Source: Micrasema longulum
Taxonomy: Eukaryota > Arthropoda > Insecta > Trichoptera > Brachycentridae
Direction: 5' to 3'
Assembly: GCA_022494885.1 (NCBI GenBank)
Contig: JAGVSM010003475.1
Span: 21,098-85,097 of the forward strand
Length of the DNA stretch: 64,000 nucleotides
The position numbers and the translations under genes are program-made. Below, piece by piece: positions 1 to 9,812 of this stretch. Each line of letters starts with the position of its first letter. Within the stretch, counting starts at the first letter, position 1. The notes below the pieces were generated by a model. It saw nothing but the letters and a program-made list of their open reading frames with translations. It had not been told where the DNA came from and ran no database searches.

Positions 1-298
1 TACCATATTTTTTCTAGTGTTGTAGGTGTTTTCTGCAAATTGAGAAAATCAGTTTTTGTGATCGACACCATTTTCAAAAGGTGATTAATACAGTTTTTAG
101 TATGAAAGCGGTCTGACAGTTTTAAGCGGAACATAGAATTTACCTTACTGCACCCGATAACGTGAATATCGCATTGTTTCGAAATTGTGGACTGGCTGTT
201 TTCTGCGTAACTACGTTCATTTGTGATCTTTGTCGCTGATTATTCAACCATTCAGCGTGTGCGCACTGGTGTATACCCTCCTGCGCACTCTTGGGCTG
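1..298. other. No recognised gene or repeat
   Basis: AT-rich sequence without a convincing reading frame. Nothing here matches another part of the window that I could find. Confidence 0.4.
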
Positions 299-1018
299 TA
301 AGGTGTACAAGAGTACGAATGTCGAGTTTTTTTTGTTTGTTTTGTAAAATGTGAGAGTTAGGCGACTTGTATTTTTCTTGTAACATCTAGATAACCAAGA
401 GTTGAAATAAACTTATTTTTGACACACTACAACAGAGATGAAGAACATTTTAGATAAGGTTATATGGAAGTCTAGGCACCTACAGGGCTTATGACCTGTC
501 ATTGGCTGGTTTAAGTGGCCACTTCACACACTGTGTTACATTCACCATTCTGCCTATAATTGAACATCTTTGTTCCGTCAATTATTTTATCTGTTGATGT
601 TTGTGAAGTTAAAGGTACAATAATTCAATTAGATGAATCTCACCCGCATAAATAAAGATTTCAGATCTTCAACCTCACAAACATCAACAGATGAAATAAT
701 AGAAGGAATATAGATGTTCAAATATGGGTGGAATAGTGAATGTTGCATTGTGTAAAGTGGTCACTTAAACCAGCCAATGACAGGTCATAGGCCCTGTAGA
801 TGCCTAGATTTCTATATTACCTTCTTTAAAATATTCTTCATCTCTGTTGTAATATGTTAATATAAACAGCTCCCCAGGGAGTTGAATCCAGTCCTTGTCT
901 ACAAAAAAATTGACAAACTCAAAATACTGTTTTAAAACTCATTTTTGTTTTTCTAAATTGTGTAATTTTATTTGCACAAATTTTGAAACCCCAAAGTGCG
1001 CGCTCTTGTACCACCTTA
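299..1018. repeat. Possible outer TIR element around an R1 pair
   Basis: Short imperfect inverted ends face each other: TAAGGTGTACAAGAG at 299-313 and CTCTTGTACCACCTTA at 1003-1018, differing by a single-base gap. The enclosed 720 bp holds the head-to-head R1 pair. I see no transposase and no clear target duplication, so this could be chance similarity of short ends. Confidence 0.3.
424..940. repeat. R1 repeat, head-to-head pair (long hairpin)
   Basis: Two R1 copies in opposite orientation make a long imperfect hairpin. The left arm (424 to about 610) and right arm (about 680-865) share blocks such as GACCTGTCATTGGCTGGTTT, read forward at 495-514 and as its complement near 773-790. The right copy continues outward to about 940 through a stretch ending in CTCAAAATACTG. 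The loop of about 60 bp contains R1 body sequence (an AATCTCACC block). No coding capacity. R1 recurs about twenty times in this window, so it is a dispersed element, probably non-autonomous; its class is unknown. Confidence 0.75.
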
Positions 1019-1073
1019 TCCTAATGTTTCCTTGCAATGGCTCTCCTCTCCTCCCAGCGGTGCTATTTTGAAC

Positions 1074-1161
1074 CGCTCTCGCGGCCGTAGGAAACACTTT
1101 TATCTCGTGTATTTACGTACGGAATACGCGAGGTAAAGGTGTTTTTACGGCCGCGAGAGCG
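1074..1161. repeat. CpG-rich imperfect palindrome
   Basis: CGCTCTCGCGGCCGTA at 1074-1089 is answered by TACGGCCGCGAGAGCG at 1146-1161, and the similarity continues inward to an ACGTACG centre near 1117. GC and CpG content are far above the surroundings. It could be the terminal part of a DNA element or a structured 5' region. No gene can be read across it. Confidence 0.6.
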
Positions 1162-1199
1162 TTTGGAATGTCACTGCAGGTCGCGCAGTGCTGATACAG

Positions 1200-1325
1200 C
1201 GATCCAACTCGCACCGTGATCCGTCTGGCCGGGAAAATGGCCGCAGCTATTTCGGCCCCGCGAGGTCGCGGGGTCGCCCGCCCGCGCCCTCCAGAAATAG
1301 CTAAGCCAAATGTCACACGCCGAGC
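1200..1325. other. GC-rich patch with nested hairpins
   Basis: A CpG-dense block. CCCCGCGAGGTCGCGGGG near 1257-1274 is a perfect 8-bp stem around GG, and it sits between AGCTATTTC and GAAATAGCT, a second 9-bp stem. Two overlapping short open frames cross it but neither looks coding. It may be a relic of a CpG island or the GC-rich end of a transposon. Confidence 0.45.
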
Positions 1326-1592
1326 CAATACTCCACAAAAATTAACACAAAACGTTATTTATGTTCTTTTCCATGTGACGAAGCTTTGGCAGGCGCTGAC
1401 GTCACTTGAGGTGTTTAAAAATACTTCAAAAGAACTCATTATACAAGTAATTAAGCGATACTAATTATGAATAAAAAACTGAATTTTCGAAAATTGTGAG
1501 ACATAGTTTCCGACCAGTTTTTTTAAAAAGCAATTGTCATTTATTATTTTTTTTAAATAATTTTTCATTTTATTTTATTGTAAGTCCAACTA

Positions 1593-2018
1593 CAATTCGG
1601 GGGTTAAGGGTCATAAGGGCGAAACTACAAAAACACAGTTTTGAGATAAATGATAAAACAGTTTTCAAAAAAAAATACTGTCTTTTAAGGGTAACAAATA
1701 AAGAAAATAAAAAATACAGTTAATAGAGCATAAAATGTTTTAGAGACAAAAATATGAAACTACGCTTTCGTCTATATGACCCTAACTCGTGCTTACATTA
1801 GTAAATTAACAAAATGATGTAAAAGGTGTTTTATTCTTCTGACTTTAAACAAAACGCTTCATTTGTAGTTTAACACAAATTTATCTAGGTAACTACTTAT
1901 CGGATGAGTTTCATCTTTTTGTCACTAACAGGATATTTTGTTTGGATATCAGATTAGTACTTAACACAAAACAGCATTTTTTGTAGTTTCGCCCTTATGA
2001 CCCTAAGCCCCCGAATTA
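1593..2018. mobile_element. Short TIR element (MITE) with TA flanks
   Basis: The ends are inverted copies of about 40 bp: the left end reads AATTCGGGGGTTAAGGGTCA and the right end is the complement of AATTCGGGGGCTTAGGGTCA, with similarity continuing through AAGGGCGAAACTACAAAAA. Both ends abut TA (1591-1592 and 2019-2020), the target duplication of Tc1/mariner-type elements. The 426-bp interior has no transposase. A non-autonomous Tc1/mariner-like MITE is the simplest reading. Confidence 0.6.
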
Positions 2019-2093
2019 TAAAATGACTAAATATATTTCATAAGGTCCAATATAAAAGGAAATATTACTTACTACGAATACTGATAAAAAATA

Positions 2094-2641
2094 TTTTATT
2101 TATTTATTTAACCCTTTATATACATATACAATATAATATATACGTATTAGGGCGGGCATATTGCCTTAAGGCAATTTCTTCCTACCTACCCAAACCGTTC
2201 AGTTTGAGAAAATTATAAATACATGGATATTGAATCTTACAATTGAATACAAAAATTAAAAACAAAGATCAGTTAAAGAATTAAAAATTAACAGTATACA
2301 ATGAAGAGAGGAGATGGGATGGGAAGAAAAGAAGAAGAATAAAGGAACAATTCAAATATTTAGATAGTGACATTTTGATCTTGACTCAAATGTAAATAAA
2401 GAAGGGGCGTCTCTAACATTAGTGGGTAGATTGTTCCATAATCGAGCGGCTACTACTGTAAAGGGGAGGCAAGAAAATTAGAGCGATGACATGGTATTAA
2501 AAGGGTTCTCTCGTCACTAGAACGAAGAGATAGTCCGTGTTGTGAAAGAGGTTGGAAGAGCTCGTAAATATACGAAACCGATTTAGAAAAATTAATTGTG
2601 TTTTTGAAATCAATATGGAAATTGTAGAGAAATGTTTTCAT
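2094..2641 (-). mobile_element. LINE 3' fragment (RT C-terminus, UTR and tail)
   Basis: Minus strand. The first 190 bp read as an open frame ending near 2453; then after a frame change the hallmark LINE C-terminus AARLWNNLPTNVRDAPSLF and a stop near 2345 follow. After this come a pyrimidine-rich 3' UTR and an AAAT-type tandem tail at about 2094-2110. The pattern (A-A-R-L-W-N-x-L-P, then F-x-S-R-x-K) is typical of CR1/L2/jockey-like RT C-termini. It is 5'-truncated with one frameshift, hence dead. A second copy of the same 3' end lies at 2880-3345, sharing GGGCGGGCATATTGCCTTAA at both 3' ends. Confidence 0.75.
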
Positions 2642-2689
2642 AAATAAATGTAAAAAAGAAATTTAATTGAAAGATAATGTTCTAAACAA

Positions 2690-3610
2690 ATTTGAATGGT
2701 CAGGAACAAATAAACATGAATCTTGACACATTAGGGGGGTGGCCAACGGAATGACCGTTTTTGCGGGAATTCAAAATTACAAATTTTAAAATATTTTTAG
2801 TGGAGAGTATTTCATAGACCTTTATTACTTTAAAAATGCAAAAAAAACATAATATTTCCCTATAAGAGGCTTCTTGGTTATCTATTTATCACTTTGTATA
2901 CATGTACAATATAATAATTAATACTCTAATTGGACTTTATGATATGTATTTATGGTATAATTGTAACTTATAAATTTATAAATGTCTGTTGGCTTTTCAA
3001 TGAAATAAACTAAAATAATATATACATATACATATAAGGGCGGGCATATTGCCTTAAGGCAATTTCTTCCTACCTACCCAAACCGTTCAGTTTGAGAAAG
3101 TTACAAGTACATAGACCTATTGAATCTTATGATTTTATATAAAATTAAAAACACAGAGAGAGAAGGAGAGGGGATGGGAAGTAAAGAAAAAGGATGAAGG
3201 AACAACTTAAATATTTAGATAGTGACATTTCAATCTTGACTTAAATGTAAATAAAGAAGGGGCGTCTCTAACATTAGTGGGTAGATTATTCCACAACCGA
3301 GCAGCTACTATTGTGAAAGAGGGGGCAATACAATTAGAGAAAAATTAGATTATATTGTTAACATAAATATAATACATAATATGAAATAAGTAATGGAACA
3401 CAACTTATATAATTATTATTATGTAAATTAACTTTATTATACTGAAATTGTTTTTTTTATCTTCACTTGAAAAAGCGTTTATTTGGCTTTGTCCGTTAGA
3501 TAAAGAATACAGTTCTCTGTGTGCAATAGAATCAGAATCTTGGACGAGTGTTTTCAACTGGATATCTACTCTCAGGTAACAATCTTGAAAAATCAAATCG
3601 AGTGAAGAAA
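2690..3610. repeat. Repeat Y, copy 1 (split by a LINE fragment)
   Basis: Two blocks, 2690-2880 and 3430-3610, match the continuous sequence at 26165-26500. Shared blocks include a GTGGCCAA segment after CATGAATC and, further on, GAATACA followed by TCTGTGTG. In the second block both copies can be read on the minus strand as related peptides (LKTLVQDSDSIAHRELYSL here, LRTLVLDSGTISHTELYSS in the other), which hints at former coding sequence of unknown family. The gap between the blocks is filled by a LINE 3' end. A SINE1 head follows immediately in both copies. Confidence 0.55.
2880..3345 (-). mobile_element. LINE 3' fragment, second copy
   Basis: Minus strand, severely 5'-truncated. It starts around codons for the WNNLP motif (ATTCCACAACCGAGC on the plus strand is the complement of that part) and runs through the same UTR as the copy at 2094-2641, including the GCCTTAAGGC palindrome. 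It continues with a divergent tail rather than the AAAT repeat of the first copy. It separates the two halves of repeat Y, so it was probably inserted there, but the exact junctions are blurred. Confidence 0.65.
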
Positions 3611-3611
3611 A

Positions 3612-3978
3612 CTACGCCTCGTAGTGTAGTGATTGGCGCATTCCCCTACCATACTTGTGGTCCCGGGTTTGATTCCCGAGAAAGTCGGCATGAAATAAAT
3701 AAATAAAAATATATGCCAACAATGTTTTTAATATGTTCAAAATTTTTGTAGACAGGTTGGATTTCACTCCCTAGCGAGTTATTAAGATCTAAATTTATTG
3801 CAACCGAGAGGATAGTCTTTCATAATACTCCCATCTCAATAATGTTTTCCCTCTGTGAAGCGTAAGACTGATCACCTTACTTTCATGTAACATATGATTG
3901 AGATACGCTGCATTTTATTTAACAATGTAACGCCCCATGCACCATTCTGTTGGGTTAAGGATTTGATAATGATGTAAG
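3612..3978 (+). mobile_element. SINE1 copy split by R2
   Basis: A tRNA-like head (GCCTCGTAGTGTAGTGATTG as A-box region, GGGTTTGATTCCCG as B-box region) begins at 3612. The family tail (GCGTAAGACTGATCACCTTA onward) resumes at 3858 and runs to an AATGATG end at 3978. The 150 bp between (3706-3856) are an R2 repeat. Full SINE1 copies elsewhere are about 250 bp, so the excess length equals the insert. Confidence 0.75.
3706..3856. repeat. R2 repeat inside SINE1
   Basis: Matches the complement of 58200-58370: both carry the ACAGGTTGGATTTC block, a CCCTAG block and GTTTTCCCTCTGTG. R2 is a short relative of R1. The SINE1 tail resumes immediately after its last base. Confidence 0.65.
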
Positions 3979-4084
3979 CGTTACTATTGTAAAATTATGT
4001 TTTTTTTTGGCAATTAAAAAGTATTAATATTCAACAATAAAATAAAAATAATAATATGTTGGGAATAGCAAATATTTGTGTACT

Positions 4085-4150
4085 TGAATCCGGGTTCGAA
4101 CCACGAATCTCTAATCCGTGAGTTGTGACGCTACCAAAGGACCACAGTCT
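4085..4150 (-). repeat. tRNA-like SINE head
   Basis: On the minus strand it reads GTGGTCCTTTGGTAGCGTC (A-box-like) and GTGGTTCGAACCC (B-box). It resembles the SINE2 head, but the usual SINE2 tail is missing. It does not fold into a convincing complete tRNA. Confidence 0.5.
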
Positions 4151-4639
4151 GTTAAATTGCTATAATTAAATGAATCTTGAAGTATAAGTCATTATTTAAC
4201 AAACCCACTTACAATCATTGTCATTTTTCAATAATCTTCGGTGATTGAAGCTTGAATTTTCATCATTCGACGTAGTAATGTTAGAATCAGGTTTTGTTTT
4301 GTTAACGTTAAACTTCTACTTTTAAAAATGTCGATAACATTAAATGATTTCTGTAAAATAAACATAGTTAAAGAAAGAATTTTATTATGTTATAATTTTT
4401 TGTCATAGGTCACAATAAGTCATAAGTCATAATGCGATAATGGCAGCAAAGTGTTTTTACAGAAAGCGTCGTTTAAATGAATGTCATACTATTTTTATGT
4501 AAGATATAATATTGTGTATTCCATTCGCTTTACAATTTATTATTTTATTTTTAAAGGAATAACCCGCTAAGCCTCGGCTTAGAGGCTTAAGACGCTGGTC
4601 AGAAGGTGTGAAATAGAGGATATGGAAGGAAGCCATGAA

Positions 4640-4790
4640 AAAATTTTCACAACACCCTTATCAATTGAGAAAAAAACATTCTTCAATTTTTTTCTTGTAT
4701 CTGGGGGGAATTAAACGCACGATGCCAGCTTCACAGTGGGCCGTCTAACCAACTGTAGCACGGCGCCGGCGCGGCGCCTGACGGCAATGT
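4640..4790 (-). mobile_element. SINE4 copy
   Basis: Minus strand: a GC-rich start GGCGCCGTGCTACAGTTGG and TTAGACGGCC, a decayed B box, then a body with ACAAGAAAAAAATTGAAGA. The same order of blocks is seen at 56380-56465. The head is tRNA-derived by its A-box spacing; the B box has lost the TTCGA core. Confidence 0.5.
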
Positions 4791-4984
4791 AAGTAATATT
4801 ATTTAAAAATAATCAATGTATTTGAATAATGTGAACATATTATTCTTGTAAAAAAATATATTGTTTTGAAACCGTTTGAATTCATTTTTTAGCAGTACTA
4901 TGGTATATTATAGTTTCGGAAAGCACATATCTTTTCGTCTAAACAGGCCCCCGATTACAATGCGTCTATAAAGTAAAATTGTGT

Positions 4985-5090
4985 TTTCAACTTTTAACTT
5001 TTAACTTTTAATTTGACTTTTAATTTTATCTTTCAATTTTAACTTTTTAATTTTAATTCTTAATTTTAACTTTTGATTTCCCTTCTTAAT
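4985..5090 (+). repeat. Degenerate tandem repeat, unit about TTTTAACT
   Basis: About twelve imperfect copies of an 8-9-base unit with TTTTAA cores. A simple minisatellite with no other signal. Confidence 0.6.
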
Positions 5091-5589
5091 TTATACTTAT
5101 TACATCTACTACCTGCATCTAATTAATTATTGTTGGTTGTAAATTTTTACAAATAAATATAAATGTTCGTGGAAGCAGAGAGAGGGGGGAGGAAAGTAAA
5201 GTTGAAGCTATACAATGTCTTCTCCCTTTTATGTACTTTTTATTTAATATTCATATTTTAACTTTTTTAGAATTCAATTCTTTTTCCCCTCTCCTCCTGC
5301 ATTCATAATAAATAAGTGTGAAATCTGTAATTGGTCTTACTTTTTTTAATTGTTCTTTTGTACCTTGTATTTATATAAAGACGATGTATGATTTCCTTAA
5401 TAATTAAATAAATAAATAAAATGATTTGTATGAAAATTCGAAGCAATTTTTTTGGTAACCTGTAATTAAAGATATTCAAAAACAGATTCACATGAATATT
5501 GACATTTTCATACAGAAAATTAAATTTTACTTGGTAGACTTTATTAAAAATAACTATTAATTTCCCATTGAAATACGAGCTCAGGGCCA

Positions 5590-6062
5590 GAAAATGGAGT
5601 TCTGGTGCTGATCCTTATGTATGGGAGCATTGAATGGAGTTAAAAAACAATTTTGAAAGTAGGTTGAATGCTGTCGAAATGCGATCTCTCAGGCGGATGT
5701 GTAGTAAAACGTTGTTTGATTGGAGCACAAATGTCGAGATCCGTGCATTACGTAAGGCTGAGACCAGCATTATCGACAAAATCAAGAAAGGAGTGATGCG
5801 TTGTCTAAGACATGTAAATATAATAGACAGCAAAGAAACGGCTTAAAGCCAAAAGGATTTACGATGCAAATGTTAATGGATGCAGAGAACGAGGAAGGTC
5901 GAGAAAGAAATGGCACGAAAAAATCCAAGAAATATTTGAAGATGGACATGTCAAAAGTCGCAGTAATCGGCGTGCTTGCATGAGAAGATGCATGAATGTA
6001 GAGGAAGCGGGGTCTGTATGCAAAGACAAAGTGATATGGCGTTTAACCTTTCTGCCTCTGTT
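5590..6062 (+). mobile_element. LINE fragment, family A, copy 1
   Basis: Decayed C-terminal part of a LINE polyprotein. The first part reads SRLNAVEMRSLRRMCSKTL and, after frame changes, 5838-6060 reads RGRSRKKWHEKIQEIFEDG followed by RRACMRRCMNVEEAGSVC. This order (VEMRSLRRMC, then GRP-RKxW, then RRACMxxxMNV, then CKDxxxWR) is what insect LINE C-termini of this type carry beyond the RT domain. Internal frameshifts and a 5' truncation make it nonfunctional. Two relatives lie at 18010-18533 and 33214-33425. A small TIR element follows directly. Confidence 0.75.
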
Positions 6063-6064
6063 TC

Positions 6065-6291
6065 TGGCACAAGTTGGTAACTACATTAATTTTACTAGCC
6101 ATGAGATATTGCACTTTTAAAGTTAAAAACTCATCCCAAATCAAAAATTAAAATCTAACAGCAACTGAAATTTATATAATTCTTTTTGTATTAAAAAATA
6201 AAAAATATTTTTATTTGCCTTTTAAATAAAGACTATTTGATATCATTTATGAAGACATCTTTCGAAAAATTGTAGTTGCTAACTTGTGCCA
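6065..6291. mobile_element. Short TIR element (about 227 bp)
   Basis: The ends are 21-bp inverted repeats with two mismatches: TGGCACAAGTTGGTAACTAC at 6065 and TGTAGTTGCTAACTTGTGCC at 6271. The interior is AT-rich and noncoding. It sits at the 3' end of the family A LINE; the short GGGAACGACGATGATG stretch at 6371 beyond it resembles the LINE's own 3' end, so this looks like a MITE inserted in the LINE. No clear target duplication. Confidence 0.55.
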
Positions 6292-7087
6292 AAAACCCAA
6301 CGAAAAGACTGCTGATATTCTGCGTTTGGGTTTCAAATACAGTGCCCTTTACACCACTGGGTGTGAATTAGGGAACGACGATGATGATGATGTATTGCGA
6401 ACGGTAACAGCAACATTGCTCCAGAGTAAGTTGCCTAGCGATCGTCACCTCCCGCAGAATGATATTTTGAACTTTCAACTCTAAAAATAAATGTCGCTCT
6501 CTATTTGAATCTGACCTCTTGCAGTTGGCCCGCCGAATCGGTGGCGACTGCGTGTCTGGCCAATACATTTAAAGCCGAATTGCATTTCTAAATTAAAACA
6601 GCTTTTTAAAACATTCTTTGAATAACAAATAACAATAGAACGTCAAATGAATACGTGTTATAAAACGGGCGGAATTTCGGTCGGTGCATTTTCGAACGCG
6701 CGGGCGCTTCAGATTTTAAAAACACGAATGACGTTCCTTTGCGCCGTTATTCAAATAATATAATCGAATTTGAAAATTAAGCTATTTCGGTGTATAAAAA
6801 TACTTTTTACAACAAAAAAGCTACAAATAAGTTAAGATTGAAGTTTTTCTTTCATATCCCAGTAAAAGTGAAGGTATTTGAAAAAATTAAAATATTAAGT
6901 GTTACAATTAACTGTCCGATTTTTTACAAATTAACAGAACTAGACGACACAACCAAAAAAATGACGACAAATTAGTGAATTTTCTATCATTATTTTACAA
7001 CAATCAATAATTCATAAAATGAATTCAGTTCTTTGATTGCAAGTGAACAGAAGGAATGTCAAAAATACTTGCTTTCGTCTACTTGAC

Positions 7088-7238
7088 ATAACAAGTAATT
7101 TATATTTTTTTTGTCCTAGCTTTGATTTTATTTAATTGTATTTTATTTTATTAGTGCCTGTATTTTTTATAAGAAATTGTATTTACCATTGTTAGAATGG
7201 ACTGCATAAGTCGGTCAAATAAATAAATAAATAACATT
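7088..7238 (+). mobile_element. LINE 3' tail only
   Basis: Shares with 29375-29505 the order TTTTTTTGTCCTA, TTTAATTGTATTTTATTT and TAAGTC followed by an AAATAAATAAATAA tail. This is the 3' UTR of the LINE whose RT end is readable at 28889-29310. No coding part is left here. Confidence 0.55.
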
Positions 7239-7724
7239 TTGAAGACTTGCATACAAAAAAAATATATTGCGACGTAAAACCAACGATACCTTGTAGAACA
7301 GAAAATTTCCTTTTCAATGACGTATTACTTTTCCTATTTTATTTTACTTTTTGTCCCCATTTTTAAATTTCGAAAAAATCGAACACAACAATGTTAATAC
7401 CGAATATAATAAATAAACCAAAAACATTTTGAACATGTCCAAATCTAAGCAGATAACTGGATTCGATTCCTTAGGTAGAATGAAGATACAAGTTTCAACA
7501 AAGATGAATACCCTTTGGAGATGGGAATGTGGAAGTCTAGGCATACACGGAGCACTGGCACTAGAGCGTCACTGCACTTCAGTGGCGGTGCGCGACAAAA
7601 TTTTGTTCGGATTGCCGCGTAGCGTAGCACAGCCATAGTGCTATTTATTTTATCAAAAACAATAAAAATAATATTTAGTGTTGCTTCGACGCGCCGCGCA
7701 GTGAAATAAAAGAAATATGTTCAA

Positions 7725-7800
7725 ACGTGGATAGAATGGTGAATGTCACAGTGCGTAAAGTGATCACTTAAATCAGCCTTTATAATCACATCTCTATTTC
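7725..7800 (-). repeat. R1 fragment
   Basis: A short reverse-oriented R1 piece, with GTGCGTAAAGTGATCACTTA and a GTTGAAATATG end. The middle of R1 is lost. Confidence 0.5.
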
Positions 7801-7811
7801 TGTTGAAATAT

Positions 7812-8052
7812 GAATGATTTTTATCATTCCATTTCCACAACAAACGGTGCATAGAGCACTGCATTGGTACACCAACCGCAGCGTATCTAGATCATATTTG
7901 TTACATGACAATAAGATTATCTGTTTTAAGCTTCATGGGACTATTAGATAACACCGTTTTAAATAAATATTTTAAGTCAACCATGTAGGGAATCGAATTT
8001 TAGACCTCTTGCATGGAAAGCAAACAAAATGACCATTAGACCACGAAGAAGT
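7812..8052 (-). mobile_element. SINE1 copy
   Basis: Minus strand: tRNA-like head GTGGTCTAATGGTCATTTTG near 8043 and a decayed B box, ending at 7845 in the family tail (GGTGTACCAATGCAGTGCTC when read in reverse). Head and tail order match the copy at 24939-25197. Confidence 0.7.
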
Positions 8053-8271
8053 GTTGAAATATCTATATATATTATATTTTATATAAATAATTTCAAATTT
8101 TTTTTTTAGTCTTAGTAGTGTGATGGTTAGTATATATATACATTTATTCATTCAGTCCTCTAAACAAAGCATTTTAAAACTTAAAACTGTTATGTTCTAA
8201 TAGGCATAATGCAATTAATCATTAAAACATAAAATATATCTTTTTATACCTTCATTGTTGACGATGCAAAG

Positions 8272-8640
8272 AAATAAATTTCGACCGCATCAATGAGGGT
8301 TTGTGTGGATGTTCAAAAATAGGCAAAATGGTGAATTTTACAGTGCGTAAAATGTTAACTTAAACCAGACAACAAGATGGGTTGTGGTGCCGTGAGTAGT
8401 GTCGCGAACTCCGGATCATGAGGTCCGAGGTTCGAATCCCACTCTAGCACAATTTATTTGCCATTTCAAAAAATAGTACAAAAAATAGTTTCAAAATTGA
8501 AATAAATGTGTAAATTAAAAGAACGCAATTTAAAAAAAATATATATATATTAACATCTCATAAGCCCTGATTTAAGCCCTGTAAATGCCTATACATCCAT
8601 GTTCCGTTTTCAAAAAAGTTTTGTCTCTTTATTGCAATAA
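8272..8640 (-). repeat. R1 copy split by a SINE
   Basis: Reverse-oriented R1. The first half (8272-8365, with GGCAAAATGGTGAATTTTAC) stops at AACCAGACAACAAGATG and the second half resumes at about 8551 with CATAAGCCCTG and AAATGCCTATACATCC. In unbroken copies these halves are contiguous. Confidence 0.6.
8375..8548 (+). mobile_element. tRNA-derived SINE inside R1
   Basis: Head GTGGTGCCGTGAGTAGTGTC (A-box-like), B box GAGGTTCGAATCCCACTC, then an A-rich body and an AT-repeat end. The head resembles SINE2. Its position exactly fills the break in the surrounding R1. Confidence 0.6.
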
Positions 8641-8734
8641 ATTGAAAATATCTCTATATCTTAAACGCCACCCGTAATCAACAGTTTTTTGGAAACGCTC
8701 AAATGTTTGTTTAAAAATAGTATATTTTAGCAAA

Positions 8735-8960
8735 AGTAATTATAACCATTACAACGATCGCAGCGTATCTTGATCATTTATTAGTTACACGAGGGCAAGA
8801 TGATCAGTCTCACCCTTCAGGTGCCGGTACAGCGACTCTGAAATATTCCAGTGTAAAAACACCTTGTTAAATAAATAATTCATATCAACCATGTCGAAAA
8901 TTAAACCCGTATCGTAGTAGGCAAACGCACAGACCATTACGAGACGAACGCCCTACGTAC
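8735..8960 (-). mobile_element. SINE1 copy, decayed
   Basis: Minus strand. Tail block near 8765 (GCAGCGTATCTTGATCAT on the plus strand) and a head near 8890-8960 with the tRNA-like part badly mutated. Clear partner of the copies at 7812 and 24939. Confidence 0.65.
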
Positions 8961-9599
8961 ATATCATATGAGGCATTATTAATAGTACTTTTCTTATTTA
9001 AGAGACATAATAACTATTTTAGAAAATACATTAAAAATATTTTTTTCCAAACTCTAGCCATCCGGATTGCCAAGTATTCAAATCGTTATTAGGAAATGAA
9101 TACTTAAGATGTTTTTCAATTGAATTAAATGGTGCAATTAAGTTTTCTCGGCATGTTTAAGTTAGTTTTTCATGTAATTGTAATTCGCCGTATTTTTCAA
9201 AAAAAAATAATATCTGTGACTCTTAATCCGGATAATTGGAGTTTTACTAATTTTTCCAAACCTACGCATTTTCACAAATTGCCTTGCGCCACAAGCTTGA
9301 TAATTTGTTATACATACGTGCTATGTAAGTTGTAGGGTTCCAGATTACAAGGCGCAGACTTTTTTAAGCAATATTTAAACCAAATAGGGGTAAGCAGAGA
9401 TGGTAGCCTCCATTAAACTCTATCTAAACATGCACATAAATCACTCTTCGTTAAGCAATGTACAACATTTTCTAAAATATTCTAATAACGAAGGATTTTG
9501 GATGGTTTAATATATTTGCACAAAATGTACCTTACTTTAATTTGCGTACCAATGCTGTTTTGGTGTATAAATTTTCTTTTTGCCTCTTCCGAAGATAAA

Positions 9600-9812
9600 T
9601 AACTCATCATTCAAGAAGCAAGCAGTGTTATCACTCCTGGCAAAGATGACACACTTGCCATGTCTGACTAGATCAAGCAGTTACCATACTTATTGTAATT
9701 TTAAATCGTTACCGAGATTGTTTTAGTTAAGTTCAACCGATGTACTTTATACATTTAATGCCAATTCACGAGGGCTTTCGTATGGCCGATATACTTAATG
9801 AAATAAAAAAAC
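9600..9812 (+). mobile_element. LINE 3' end
   Basis: The start reads like the end of the reading frame at 27877-28080 (minus strand): both encode a peptide beginning FKKQAVLSLL. The UTR blocks TTAATGCCAA and AGGGCTT also match, ending in AATGAAATAAA. 5'-truncated LINE of the same family. Confidence 0.55.

Noticed and set aside
424..865. pre-miRNA or snRNA gene from the long hairpin
   Set aside because: The arms are R1 repeats found many times elsewhere; far longer than a miRNA precursor. Small-RNA production remains possible but is not evidence of a gene.
1113..1464. Pair of overlapping GC-rich open frames on both strands
   Set aside because: GC-rich sequence lacks stop codons by composition; arginine- and proline-rich peptides without motif.
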